Positions 14,329 through 22,317 of a DNA stretch of 29,447 nucleotides are shown here, in pieces. This DNA comes from an uncultured Collinsella sp. (lineage in GTDB: Bacteria; Actinomycetota; Coriobacteriia; Coriobacteriales; Coriobacteriaceae). Position 1 is the first letter of the stretch. Every line of letters starts with the position of its first letter. The stretch spans positions 1 to 29,447 of the forward strand of contig CAUGVQ010000014.1 in the NCBI GenBank assembly GCA_959602875.1, written 5' to 3'. The notes under the pieces were generated by a model. That model was not told where the DNA came from, did not search any database, and saw only the letters and a list, made by a program, of their open reading frames with translations. A program made the position numbers and the translations under genes.

Positions 14329-16146
14329 ATGAAGACGCTTCTGCGCTTTCTCAAGCCCTATAAGCTCCAAACGTTTGGCGTGCTCATTGCGCTCGGCGTG
14401 AATCTCGCCGGCGTGCTGCTCGTGCCCACGATCCTCGCCAACATGATCAATATCGGCGTGTCATCGCGCGACTTTGGCTTCATCTTGAACCAGGGCGGCT
14501 TCATGCTTGTGGCGGCGGTGGTCTCGGGCGCGGGCGCGTTTGCGTGCAGCTACTTCTGCGCCGACCTCGTCACCAAGGTGGGCCGCGACATCCGCAACGC
14601 CGTCTACGACGCCTCGCTCGCGTTCTCGGGCGGTGACTTTGAGCAGTTCGGCACCGGCTCGATGATCACGCGCACCCTAAACGACGTTAACGTCATCCAG
14701 ATGGCCATCTCCATCACCGTTCAGATGATTCTGCCCGTGCCGTTTGCCATGGTCATCGGCATTGCGCTCGCTTGGTCGGTTGACTATCAGATGGGCATGA
14801 TGCTGCTGGGGTTTGTGGCGGTGGTCGCCGTCATCGCGCTTCTGAGCGTGAAGAAGGCCGCGCGCATCTTCCAGCGGCTGCAGCGCTTCATCGACCGCAT
14901 GAACGTGCGTCTGCGCGAGAGCATCACCGGCGTGCGCGTCATTCGCGCCTTTGGTAAGGAGGCTTCCGAGCAGGAGAGCCTCGACGAGGCGTTCTCCGAC
15001 TACGCAACCAATGCCATCCGCGTGAACTGGATCTTTGCTACCTTCGATTGTTCGGCCTTTTTCATCATGAACATCGCCGAGGTGGCGATTCTCTGGCTCG
15101 GTGGCAACCGCGTGGGCGCGCATGCGATGGAGATCGCCTCGATTTCGGCGTGCGTCGAGTACGCGATGATGATCCTCTTCTTCATCATGATGGCCCAGAT
15201 CGGCGCCCTCATGCTGCCGCGCGCGCTCGTGTGCATCGAGCGCTGCCGCGAGGTTATCGAGCACGCGCCCTCGATTGCCGATGGCGAGCTCGGGAGCCTG
15301 CCGGAGCGCGCCTCGGCCACGCCCGCCGACGCTGACAGCGCCCTTGCGCATGAGGCACTCGGCGAGGTGGTAGCCCACTTTGGCAACGCATCGTTCCGCT
15401 TTGCAGACGCCGATGAGGACACGCTTCATCACATCAACTTCCTCTGCCGCCGCGGTACAACAACCGCCATCATCGGCCCCACGGGCTCGGGCAAATCGAC
15501 CATCGCCAAGCTGTTGCTGCGCTTCCACGACGCGACGGACGGCAGCGTGAGCCTCTGCGGCACCGACGTGCGCGAGCTTACGCAGCACGCCCTGCGCGAG
15601 CACATCTCCTATGTGCCGCAGAAGGCGTGGCTCTTCTCGGGCACCATTGCCGACAACCTTCGCTACGGCGCGCCGGACGCCACCGACGAGGAGCTCTGGC
15701 ACGCCATCGATGTGGCGCAGTCGGGCTTTGTCCGCGAGCTGCCCGAAGGCCTCGGCCATCGCGTGGCACAGGGTGGCACCAACTTCTCCGGCGGCCAGCG
15801 CCAGCGCCTCTCCATCGCGCGCGCCCTGGTAAAGAAGGCTGACCTCTACATCTTTGACGATTCGTTCTCGGCGCTCGATTTCAAGACGGATGCTGCGCTG
15901 CGCCATGCCCTTGCCGAGGAGGTGGCCGACGCCGCGGTCCTCATCATCGCCCAGCGCATCAACACCATTCTCTCGGCCGACCAGATCGTGGTTCTCAAAG
16001 ACGGCTGCATCCAGGGTCTTGGCACGCACGAGGAGCTCATGCGCACGTGCGAGGCGTACCGCGAGATCGCCCGCTCGCAGCTGCGCGCCGAGGAGCTGGA
16101 GGCACTTATGGAAGATTCCGCTGCGAAGGGAGGTGAGCGTAGATGA
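14329..16146 (+). CDS. ABC exporter half-transporter, degenerate-site subunit
   Basis: A 605-residue protein with an N-terminal six-helix exporter membrane domain (~15-300) and a C-terminal nucleotide-binding domain (~345-580). Walker A is GPTGSGKST (383-391), signature FSGGQ (486-490), Walker B LYIFDD. The catalytic Glu after Walker B is Asp (D511), and the H-loop His is Gln (Q542, IIAQR). These changes mark the inactive-site partner in heterodimeric exporters of the TM287/288 and BmrC/BmrD kind. ATG 14329 was chosen because the membrane domain starts there and an AAAGGA lies upstream; a longer frame reaches back into marR. The end overlaps the partner gene by ATGA. Confidence 0.94.
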   Translation: MKTLLRFLKPYKLQTFGVLIALGVNLAGVLLVPTILANMINIGVSSRDFGFILNQGGFMLVAAVVSGAGAFACSYFCADLVTKVGRDIRNAVYDASLAFSGGDFEQFGTGSMITRTLNDVNVIQMAISITVQMILPVPFAMVIGIALAWSVDYQMGMMLLGFVAVVAVIALLSVKKAARIFQRLQRFIDRMNVRLRESITGVRVIRAFGKEASEQESLDEAFSDYATNAIRVNWIFATFDCSAFFIMNIAEVAILWLGGNRVGAHAMEIASISACVEYAMMILFFIMMAQIGALMLPRALVCIERCREVIEHAPSIADGELGSLPERASATPADADSALAHEALGEVVAHFGNASFRFADADEDTLHHINFLCRRGTTTAIIGPTGSGKSTIAKLLLRFHDATDGSVSLCGTDVRELTQHALREHISYVPQKAWLFSGTIADNLRYGAPDATDEELWHAIDVAQSGFVRELPEGLGHRVAQGGTNFSGGQRQRLSIARALVKKADLYIFDDSFSALDFKTDAALRHALAEEVADAAVLIIAQRINTILSADQIVVLKDGCIQGLGTHEELMRTCEAYREIARSQLRAEELEALMEDSAAKGGERR

Positions 16147-18062
16147 CGGAGGAGAAGAAGGACCTGCGCGTGGCCAACGAAAACGAAGTTGCTGCCGAGG
16201 GTGGCGCCGCGTCGCCGGCGCGCTTTGCCGATCCGCACGAACCTGCTCCCTCGGGTGCGCCCGAGCCGGAGAGTGAGCAGGAGCTCGAGGTTCCCAAAGA
16301 CGCCCGCGCCGTAATCGCTCGCCTGTGGCGCGAGTCCCGCGGCGAGCACTGGCGTTTTGCCGTGGTGGTCGTGTGCGTCATCTGCTACACCATCGCCCAG
16401 ATCTCGGCGCCTGCCTACAGTGCACACTTGATTGACCTTCTGTGGGCAAACATCCAGGAGGCGCACGCTCGCGGCGAGATCTTTACCATCTCGTGGACGA
16501 CGGGCGGCATCGAGCTCGCAACGTTTGTGGGCATCTGGACCGTGGCCTGGGCGTTTTACACCGTCCAGAGCTTCACCATGGCGAGCTTTGCCGAGCGGCT
16601 GAACCTGCGCCTGCGTTGCCGCATTGCCGCCAAGCTCAACGTGCTGCCGCTTAAGTTTTACGACGCGCACAAGCCGGGCGACGTCATGAGCCGCGCGACC
16701 AACGACCTCGACAAGGTCTCCGAGGTGCTGCAGCGCGGACTGCTCTCCATGCTCATGGCGGTGGGCTCGGTCACTGGTGCCGCCATCATGATGGTGCGCC
16801 TGAATCTCACGCTCTCGCTCGTGTTCCTCTGCTTTGCCCTCATCGCCATTACTGGCACGCGCCTCGTGGCCAAGCGCACGCTTGTACTCGCCGCCGAGCA
16901 GCAGCGCGCCGTTGGCATCCTGAACGGCCATGTGGAGGAGGCGTACTCAGGCCGTATTGTCATCAAGGCGTTCAACCAGGAGGAGGCGAGCTCCGCGCGC
17001 ATTCACGAGGCGACCCAGCAACTCGCCGACACCATGCGCCGTACCGACTTTGTCACCAACGTCGTGGCGCCCATGGTGCGCTGCCTCGTGCGTCTCTCGC
17101 AGGTGGTGCTCGCGCTTATGGGTACGGGCATCCTTATGGCGGGCGGCCTTACCATCGGCACCCTGCAGGCGTTCTTTCAGTACGTCAACACCGCCTCCGA
17201 GCCGCTCACGCAGTTCTCGCTCACGGTGAACCAGCTCCAGAGCGCCCTCGCTGCGGTGGAGCGCGTCTTTGGCGTGCTCGACGAGCCCGAGATCGAGCCC
17301 GATCCGGCTGAGCCCGCCCATGTGGTGGAGCCGGTGCAGGGTCGCGTGGCCTTCGAGCACGTGCGCTTTGGCTACGACCCCGATCGCCCGCTTATGACGG
17401 ACGTGAACTTCACGGCGGAGCCCGGGCAGAAGGTTGCCATCGTGGGCGCTACGGGCGCTGGCAAGACCACCCTCATCAACCTGCTCATGCGCTTCTACGA
17501 GATCGACGGTGGGCGCATCACGCTCGACGGGGTCGACACACACGCCATGACGCGCTCCGAGCTGCGCGGTCACTTTGGCATGGTGCTGCAGGACGCTTGG
17601 CTGCGTGAGGGCACCATTGCCGAGAACATCGCCTACGGCGCGCCGAACGCCTCGCGCGAGGAGATCATCCAGGCGGCAAAGACCGCGCAGGTGGACTTCT
17701 TCGTCCGCACGATGCCGCAGGGCTACGACACCAAACTGGAGAACGACGCGGAGAACATCAGCCAGGGTCAGCGCCAGCTCTTGACCATCGCGCGCGTGCT
17801 GCTCGCAAACCCCGCGATCCTCATCCTCGACGAGGCGACCTCGAGCGTGGACACGCGCACCGAGCGCTCGATCGTGCAGGCCATGGAGGCGCTCACACAG
17901 GGCCGCACGAGCTTTGTGATCGCGCACCGGCTCTCCACCATCGTGGACGCCGACCTCATCTTGGTGATGGACCACGGCAACATCATCGAGCAGGGCACGC
18001 ATGAGGAGCTGCTCGCGCTCGGCGGGTCCTACGCGGAGCTCTACCAGAGCCAGTTTGCATAG
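16143..18062 (+). CDS. ABC exporter half-transporter, canonical-site subunit
   Basis: A 639-residue partner of the preceding gene. Residues 1-60 are an acidic, charged cytoplasmic extension; ~70-370 the exporter membrane domain; ~400-635 the ATPase domain. Walker A is GATGAGKT (435-442), Q-loop Q483, Walker B ILILDE with catalytic E564, H-loop H595 (IAHRLST). Its signature reads ISQGQ (539-543) rather than LSGGQ, so in the heterodimer this motif faces the degenerate site, as in other asymmetric exporters. Translation is coupled to the first subunit (4-base overlap, GGGAGGTGAG upstream). The substrate is unknown; drug or peptide export is the usual role. Confidence 0.94.
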   Translation: MTEEKKDLRVANENEVAAEGGAASPARFADPHEPAPSGAPEPESEQELEVPKDARAVIARLWRESRGEHWRFAVVVVCVICYTIAQISAPAYSAHLIDLLWANIQEAHARGEIFTISWTTGGIELATFVGIWTVAWAFYTVQSFTMASFAERLNLRLRCRIAAKLNVLPLKFYDAHKPGDVMSRATNDLDKVSEVLQRGLLSMLMAVGSVTGAAIMMVRLNLTLSLVFLCFALIAITGTRLVAKRTLVLAAEQQRAVGILNGHVEEAYSGRIVIKAFNQEEASSARIHEATQQLADTMRRTDFVTNVVAPMVRCLVRLSQVVLALMGTGILMAGGLTIGTLQAFFQYVNTASEPLTQFSLTVNQLQSALAAVERVFGVLDEPEIEPDPAEPAHVVEPVQGRVAFEHVRFGYDPDRPLMTDVNFTAEPGQKVAIVGATGAGKTTLINLLMRFYEIDGGRITLDGVDTHAMTRSELRGHFGMVLQDAWLREGTIAENIAYGAPNASREEIIQAAKTAQVDFFVRTMPQGYDTKLENDAENISQGQRQLLTIARVLLANPAILILDEATSSVDTRTERSIVQAMEALTQGRTSFVIAHRLSTIVDADLILVMDHGNIIEQGTHEELLALGGSYAELYQSQFA

Positions 18063-18081
18063 GATTCGAACGACAGATGGC

Positions 18082-18120
18082 AAAACGGGGAGGGCCAACC
18101 TGAACGGCCCTCCCCGTTTT
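18082..18120. terminator. Bidirectional intrinsic terminator between convergent operons
   Basis: aaaacggggagggcc (18082-18096) pairs perfectly with ggccctccccgtttt (18106-18120) around a 9-nt loop. It has A4 on the left and T4 on the right, so it can serve both the ABC operon (+) and the esterase operon (-). Confidence 0.93.
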
Positions 18121-18131
18121 GTATAGGGGCA

Positions 18132-19019
18132 CTAGTCCTGGTTCATAGGAATGCCCTTGCCCTCGTCGGGCGGGCGCAGCTCGGTGAGTGCCGTATAGTC
18201 GCCGCCGGCGGAGGAGGGGCGCAGCGGGCCGGGTGCAAACCAGTCGAGCGCGCAGTCGATCCACGCGTTCCAGAACGGCCACTCGTGTCCGCCGATGCCG
18301 GGCTCCCAATAGGTCACGTCAAAGTCGGCGTCCTCGAGCAGGCGCACGACCTCACGGTTTGCGTTGCACAGGTTGTCCGATTTGCCGCATGCGCCGTAGA
18401 AGCGCGGCTTGGGCAGGTCGGGGTCGTTGCGGAAGCGGTCGATTAGGGCGACGTAGTCCTTCTCTGAACCGATGACCGTGTCGAGGTCGCCAAAGAACCG
18501 CTCGTAGTACTTGCGCTTGCGCGGCGAGTGCGACTCAACGGCGTCGAGTACGCGGTCGCGCATGAACGCGCCCGAGAGCGCCACGATCGAGCCAAAGCGG
18601 TCGGGGCGCAAAAGGCCGTTGATAAGGGCGGTGTACGCACCGATGGAGATGCCGGCAAGCGCGGTGTCCTCGCGCTTGCGCGATAGGGGGAAGAGGCGCC
18701 GCGTGATTTCTACGAGCTCCTCCGAGATGAACTTTCCGTGCCACTCGTTGATCTCGGGTTTGTCGAGATACAGCCCGTCCTCGCCCGAGGGCATGATGAT
18801 GGCAACGTCGCGCGCCTCGGCCGTCTGGACCACGTGCGTCTTGTCGATCCAGTCGTAGTCGCGCCCAAAGAGGCCATGCAGGAGGTAGACCGTACGATAC
18901 GGGCCTTGGCGGCGTTTGGCGAGCTTGTTGCCGTCCATCTTGTCGACCGGAATGACGGCCGTCAGGACGACGTTGCGCTGAAGGTAACGGGAATAGAAGT
19001 CGACTCGGAGCAGTGCCAC
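18132..19019 (-). CDS. Esterase D / putative esterase family hydrolase
   Basis: A 295-residue alpha/beta hydrolase of the putative-esterase (PF00756) family. The oxyanion-side motif is YLLHGLFG (45-52). The nucleophile elbow is GISIG with S125, and the likely acid and histidine are D215 (GKSDN) and H245 (GGHEW). The start is GTG 19019: AAGGAGG precedes it and the protein then aligns with its downstream paralogue from the first residues (LLRVDFYS versus RLSVDYFS). A longer frame to 19136 would overlap the neighbour. No signal peptide, so cytoplasmic. The C-terminus carries ~35 extra residues beyond its paralogue. Substrate unknown; S-formylglutathione, acetyl-xylan or short acyl esters are family options. 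Confidence 0.88.
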   Translation of the reverse strand: MALLRVDFYSRYLQRNVVLTAVIPVDKMDGNKLAKRRQGPYRTVYLLHGLFGRDYDWIDKTHVVQTAEARDVAIIMPSGEDGLYLDKPEINEWHGKFISEELVEITRRLFPLSRKREDTALAGISIGAYTALINGLLRPDRFGSIVALSGAFMRDRVLDAVESHSPRKRKYYERFFGDLDTVIGSEKDYVALIDRFRNDPDLPKPRFYGACGKSDNLCNANREVVRLLEDADFDVTYWEPGIGGHEWPFWNAWIDCALDWFAPGPLRPSSAGGDYTALTELRPPDEGKGIPMNQD

Positions 19020-19059
19020 GGTATCCTCCTTACCGCATGGTGCGTCGGCGGGAAGCCGC

Positions 19060-19896
19060 TTAGCGGGGCAGCCAATCCATAGCTTGGGGCAGCGCCTGGT
19101 TCCACAGGTTCCAGTCGTGCCCACCGTGAAGTTCATGATAGGTTACGTCGAGGCCGGTACCGCGAAGCCGCTCGGCGAGCATACGGTTCGCGCTCGCGAG
19201 CGGGTCCTCGTTGCCGCACGCCATGAAGACGCGCGGGCGCGGCCGGTCGCAGTAGACGAGGTCGGCGGCAAGGCGCGCCGGGTCCTTATCGGAGCCGACG
19301 ACCTGGTTGAGATCGCCAAAAATCGACTCGAGGTAGGAACGCTCCAGAAAAAAGAGCCCGTCGGAGATGATTTGGTCAAAGCCGTCGATAATCATGGCCG
19401 TGGAGAGTGAGATGATCGACCCAAAGTTCTCGCAGTACTTGAGGCCGTTGCGCATCGCGCCGTACGCGCCCATGGAGACGCCGCCGATGAACGTGTCCTC
19501 GCGCCGGTCGGAGAGCGGGAACATGCTCCGCGTCACGTCGAGGAGCTCCTCGCCCGCAAAGCGGCCGTAATAGTTGTGCGTCTCAGGATGGTCGAGGTAG
19601 AAGGCATTGTAGCCGGACGGCATGACCACCGCGATGCGACGCTCCTCTGCCCAGGCGCGGATGCGCGTCTCTGAGATGAGGTCGGTGTGGTTGCCGGTGA
19701 TGCCGTGCAAAAGGTAGAGCGTCTTGAACGGCCCCTTGGTGCGGGGGTAGTCGCGCCGGTCCCAGGCAGATGCGTCATGCCGACGCTCGTAGTCGGCGCC
19801 GTACGCCTCGCCCGTGTTGTCGATGGGGAGGATGACGTCGAGGGTGGTCGTGCGCATGAGTGCCGCGGAGAAGTAGTCGACGGAAAGGCGTGCCAT
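19060..19896 (-). CDS. Esterase D / putative esterase family hydrolase (paralogue)
   Basis: A 278-residue paralogue of the next gene in the same operon. Motifs: YLLHGITGNH (61-70), GVSMG with S141, D231 in GNEDPL, H260 in GGHDW, giving a complete Ser-Asp-His triad. Start ATG 19896 has AAAGGAG upstream. The paralogue begins 40 bp beyond the stop codon. Both lack a secretion signal, so they act inside the cell. The tandem pair probably arose by duplication and then diverged in substrate, since similarity outside the motifs is moderate. Deacetylation of plant polysaccharide fragments is one plausible use in a gut bacterium, but this is a guess. Confidence 0.9.
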   Translation of the reverse strand: MARLSVDYFSAALMRTTTLDVILPIDNTGEAYGADYERRHDASAWDRRDYPRTKGPFKTLYLLHGITGNHTDLISETRIRAWAEERRIAVVMPSGYNAFYLDHPETHNYYGRFAGEELLDVTRSMFPLSDRREDTFIGGVSMGAYGAMRNGLKYCENFGSIISLSTAMIIDGFDQIISDGLFFLERSYLESIFGDLNQVVGSDKDPARLAADLVYCDRPRPRVFMACGNEDPLASANRMLAERLRGTGLDVTYHELHGGHDWNLWNQALPQAMDWLPR

Positions 19897-19931
19897 ACGG
19901 CTCCTTTGACTATCGGGGTCATAACGTCAAC

Positions 19932-19937
19932 ATTATA
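19932..19937 (-). promoter_or_regulatory. Consensus -10 element of the esterase operon
   Basis: The minus strand reads TATAAT 35 bp upstream of the first esterase start codon, inside the 64-bp gap after cysE. The -35 region (about 19955-19960) matches poorly, so strength is uncertain. Confidence 0.5.
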
Positions 19938-19960
19938 CGGCTTGGCGCGACTCGTTCGAC

Positions 19961-20731
19961 CTATCTGCCGTCAGCGGAAACCTCGTTGTCGCACGGCGTC
20001 GTGCCGTCTTCTGCAGGCGCGTCGACGCGCACCGGGACGCCGCGGCGCTCGAGCATGCAGGTGAGCACCTCGACCTGTTCCTCAAGCTGGCGGATGCGCC
20101 GTGCGTTGTCGTTGATCTTCTCGCGGTTCCACGCATGCGCCTCGCGCACCGGGTCGGGCATGCTCTCGTGGCGGCTTTTCGCATCGTAGCGCTCGGTGAG
20201 GACGCGGCAGCCGTTGCGGCGCACGACGCGCCCGGGGATGCCCACCACCGTGGAGTTGGCGGGGACGTCCTTCACCACAACGGAGTTGCCGCCAATGCGC
20301 ACGTTGTCGCCGATGTGAATGTTGCCGAGCACCTTGGCGCCGCTTCCCACCACAACGTTGTTGCCGAGGGTGGGGTGGCGCTTGCCGTCCTCGTTGCCCG
20401 TGCCGCCTAAGGTGACGCCCTGGTAGAGCACGCAGTCGTCGCCGACGATGGTGGTCTCCCCGATGACGACGCCCATGGCGTGGTCGATAAAGAAGCGCCG
20501 GCCAATCTGCGCCGCGGGGTGGATCTCCACTCCTGTGAAGAAGCGGGTGATTTGGCTGAGGACGCGGGCCGGGCCGCGCAGGCCGTGGCGCCAGAGCCAG
20601 TTCTCTGGCGTATGCATCCATTTGGCATGCAGGCCGGGGTAAGAGATGAAGATAGTAAACGCACTCTGAGCTGCGGGGTCGTTGCGTTTAACGGTGGCGA
20701 TATCCTCGCGGACGGTTGCGATGAAGCTCAT
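19961..20731 (-). CDS. cysE: Serine O-acetyltransferase (EpsC/CysE type)
   Basis: A 256-residue left-handed β-helix acetyltransferase making O-acetylserine from serine and acetyl-CoA, the first step of cysteine synthesis. The short N-terminal helical part (~1-65) is the EpsC-like form. Hexapeptide repeats run ~68-165: IHPAAQIGRRFFIDHAMGVVIGE (catalytic H84 region), GVTLGGTG, KRHPTLGNNVVVGSGAKVLG (H119), VPANSTVVGIPGR. A C-terminal extension (~175-256) includes a likely coiled coil (IRQLEEQVEVLTCMLERR), longer than the usual regulatory tail. ATG 20731 follows gaggggag; a frame extending to 20857 lacks a ribosome-binding site. No cysK is adjacent. Confidence 0.94.
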   Translation of the reverse strand: MSFIATVREDIATVKRNDPAAQSAFTIFISYPGLHAKWMHTPENWLWRHGLRGPARVLSQITRFFTGVEIHPAAQIGRRFFIDHAMGVVIGETTIVGDDCVLYQGVTLGGTGNEDGKRHPTLGNNVVVGSGAKVLGNIHIGDNVRIGGNSVVVKDVPANSTVVGIPGRVVRRNGCRVLTERYDAKSRHESMPDPVREAHAWNREKINDNARRIRQLEEQVEVLTCMLERRGVPVRVDAPAEDGTTPCDNEVSADGR

Positions 20732-20840
20732 GGTGAGACTCCCCTCTGGGGTGCGCGGCGAGCTTGCGCGCCACGCGTCGATGCCAGTATGGTAGAGGTG
20801 TGTCGTGCAAATGTCTATAGGATTACTAGGAATTAGCACG

Positions 20841-20867
20841 AGTCGTAACGACCACAAGTCGTGAACG
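20841..20867. repeat. Direct repeat in the divergent cysE / acetyltransferase promoter region
   Basis: agtcgtaacg (20841-20850) and agtcgtgaacg (20857-20867) repeat with a 16-bp period. The first overlaps a gtcgt-a-acgac dyad. The position between two divergent genes fits a regulator site, but the evidence is thin. Confidence 0.3.
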
Positions 20868-20892
20868 CCCGGTTGTGCGGAGAGGTTGAGCC

Positions 20893-21363
20893 ATGGTGCA
20901 GGTCAGAGACATAGCAGCGCAGGAGATACCGCTGCTCGATGACTTCCTCTATGAGTCGATCTTTGTTCCCGAGGGGCAGGAGCCCTTTCCGCGGAGCATC
21001 CTCAACAAGCCGGAATTCCGCGCGTATGTTGAGGACTTCGGTAAGCGTGCGGGGGATATTGGCGTTGTCGCCGAGGTTGATGGCGAGATAGCCGGCGCCG
21101 CATGGGCGCGCCTGATCCATAGCTACGGCTTTCTCTACGAGGGCGTGCCCGAGATCGCCATCGCCCTCTGGCCCCAATGGCGCGGACAAGGCGTGGGGAC
21201 GCAGCTGCTGGGCGGGTTGATCGAGCGCCTGCGTGAGGCAGGCTTTCCTGCAGTTTCGCTTTCTGCCCAGCGTGCCAACCGCGCCATCCACCTGTACCAG
21301 CGCCTAGGTTTTGTAGAGAAGGGCGGCGACGAGGAGGAAGCCCTCATGCTTCTTCGCCTCTAG
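20893..21363 (+). CDS. GNAT-family N-acetyltransferase
   Basis: A 156-residue acetyl-CoA-dependent acetyltransferase. The acetyl-CoA pyrophosphate loop is WRGQGVGTQLLGGLIERL (about 113-130), preceded by the strand EIAIALWPQ and followed by AQRANRAIHLYQRLGFVEKG, the typical motif B with its Tyr. The N-terminal part (IAAQEIPLLDDFLYESIF) is the variable substrate region. GTTGAG lies just before the ATG, a weak ribosome-binding site. The substrate cannot be deduced. Read divergently from cysE, with a shared 160-bp promoter region. Confidence 0.88.
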   Translation: MVQVRDIAAQEIPLLDDFLYESIFVPEGQEPFPRSILNKPEFRAYVEDFGKRAGDIGVVAEVDGEIAGAAWARLIHSYGFLYEGVPEIAIALWPQWRGQGVGTQLLGGLIERLREAGFPAVSLSAQRANRAIHLYQRLGFVEKGGDEEEALMLLRL

Positions 21364-21429
21364 GGAGAGCGCATCGGTGCGATTTGGCTGGTTTTGTGTC
21401 GCGCCGCAAGGGTTTAGGGCCTTATCGCC

Positions 21430-21458
21430 TTGTCCCGCCAAAACCGGCACGGTATACT
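21430..21458 (+). promoter_or_regulatory. Promoter of tRNA-Gly
   Basis: TTGTCC (21430-21435), 17-bp spacer, TATACT (21453-21458). The tRNA begins 31 bp downstream; a cgtcg-ttg-cgacg hairpin lies in the short leader between them. Confidence 0.75.
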
Positions 21459-21488
21459 ATCCCCTACGTCGTTGCGACGACGCGATAT

Positions 21489-21563
21489 GCGGGCATCGCC
21501 AAGTGGTAAGGCATCAGCTTCCCAAGCTGACACTCGCGGGTTCGAGTCCCGTTGCCCGCTCCA
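21489..21563 (+). tRNA. tRNA-Gly (anticodon CCC), CCA encoded
   Basis: Acceptor stem gcgggca (21489-21495) pairs with tgcccgc (21553-21559); discriminator T and encoded CCA follow. The anticodon stem tcagc/gctga encloses ttcccaa, with CCC reading glycine GGG codons. The T-arm has gcgggttcgagtcccgt. All arms are well formed. Confidence 0.97.
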
Positions 21564-21573
21564 TATGAGGGAT

Positions 21574-21606
21574 AGGCCCGGTGCCAATGCGGCATCGGGC
21601 CTTTTT
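21574..21606 (+). terminator. Intrinsic terminator of tRNA-Gly
   Basis: aggcccggtgcc (21574-21585) pairs with ggcatcgggcct (21591-21602) around AATGC, with one G-T pair, followed by a run of five T (21602-21606). Confidence 0.92.
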
Positions 21607-21833
21607 CGTGTGTTGATATCGTGGCTCTTTTTCTCACGATTGCCGAGGTGCTGGCCAAGAGCGCGGCACGTTACGACGGCTGTTACCAGCGGAAATCAGA
21701 AATCGCTCAGAGAGTGCTCAAACATCTGTGAGACCGCGGGCATATTCCGCGTGAAATCTGTGAGACGCGAGCGGGATACTCGGGCCCGTAGGACAGAGCA
21801 GATGTGGAGGTCATGAGGGGTGACCGGGTCTTC
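21607..21833. other. Gene-free spacer with an 11-bp direct repeat
   Basis: No supported gene lies between the tRNA-Gly terminator and the rpsF promoter. The word atctgtgagac occurs at 21724-21734 and again at 21756-21766, with a small cgcgg/ccgcg hairpin between them. Reading frames crossing here run through the tRNA and are rejected. Confidence 0.5.
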
Positions 21834-21862
21834 TTGAGCGTGCGGGCAGAAGCGGCTATAGT
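21834..21862 (+). promoter_or_regulatory. Promoter of the rpsF-ssb-rpsR-rplI operon
   Basis: TTGAGC (21834-21839), 17-bp spacer, TATAGT (21857-21862). Transcription would start near 21869, giving a ~63-nt leader that contains the hairpin at 21879-21907. Confidence 0.85.
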
Positions 21863-21878
21863 AGCTAGGTCCTTTCCT

Positions 21879-21907
21879 GCCCCGAGCGCACCTTCACGAC
21901 CCGGGGC
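21879..21907 (+). promoter_or_regulatory. Candidate S6:S18-binding leader hairpin
   Basis: In the rpsF leader, gccccg (21879-21884) pairs with cggggc (21902-21907) around agcgcaccttcacgacc. Location, size and the CACCTTCACGA-type loop resemble the described rpsF leader motif through which an S6:S18 complex represses its own operon. The resemblance is from memory of that motif rather than a covariance search. Confidence 0.55.
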
Positions 21908-21931
21908 CTTATGCCCAGAGGAGGTGACCAC

Positions 21932-22225
21932 ATGAAGGCTTATGAACTGCTGTTTTTTGTCAATCCTGCACTCGATCCCGAGACTCGTCTCGCGGTGATG
22001 AAGCGTATCGACACCACGATCGCTGAGGGCAACGGCACGGTTGACAAGGTTGACGAGTGGGGCAAGCGCAAGCTCGCCTACGAGATCAACGACCTCACCG
22101 AAGGTGATTACACCCTCATCAACTTCCACGCAGATCCGGCGCAGATCGCCGAGCTCGACCGCGTTCTCCGCATCACCGATGCGGTGGAGCGTCACATGAT
22201 CGTCCGTCGCGACGACATGGAGTAA
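21932..22225 (+). CDS. rpsF: 30S ribosomal protein S6
   Basis: A 97-residue S6 of the small-subunit platform, where it pairs with S18. Typical features: MKAYELLFFVNPALDPE at the N-terminus, VDKVDEWGKRKLAYEINDLTEGDYTLINFHAD in the middle, LDRVLRITDAVERHMIVRRDD at the end. The start ATG 21932 follows GAGGAGGTGA. It lacks a long Glu tail. First gene of a four-gene operon with ssb, rpsR and rplI. Confidence 0.97.
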   Translation: MKAYELLFFVNPALDPETRLAVMKRIDTTIAEGNGTVDKVDEWGKRKLAYEINDLTEGDYTLINFHADPAQIAELDRVLRITDAVERHMIVRRDDME

Positions 22226-22317
22226 ATGCGTTTGGAAGGTCGCGCGGCGCCGATGCTAGCGCGACGCCGGGCTGTGCGGCATGAGCGCGGCCCATCTTTG
22301 AGAGGTAGTGAATTCAC

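Noticed and set aside
14677..16029. Long minus-strand open frame opposite the first ABC subunit
   Set aside because: Complementary-strand shadow of a clear ABC transporter.
21430..21816. Plus-strand open frame crossing tRNA-Gly and its terminator
   Set aside because: It translates a tRNA gene and an intrinsic terminator, so it is not credible.
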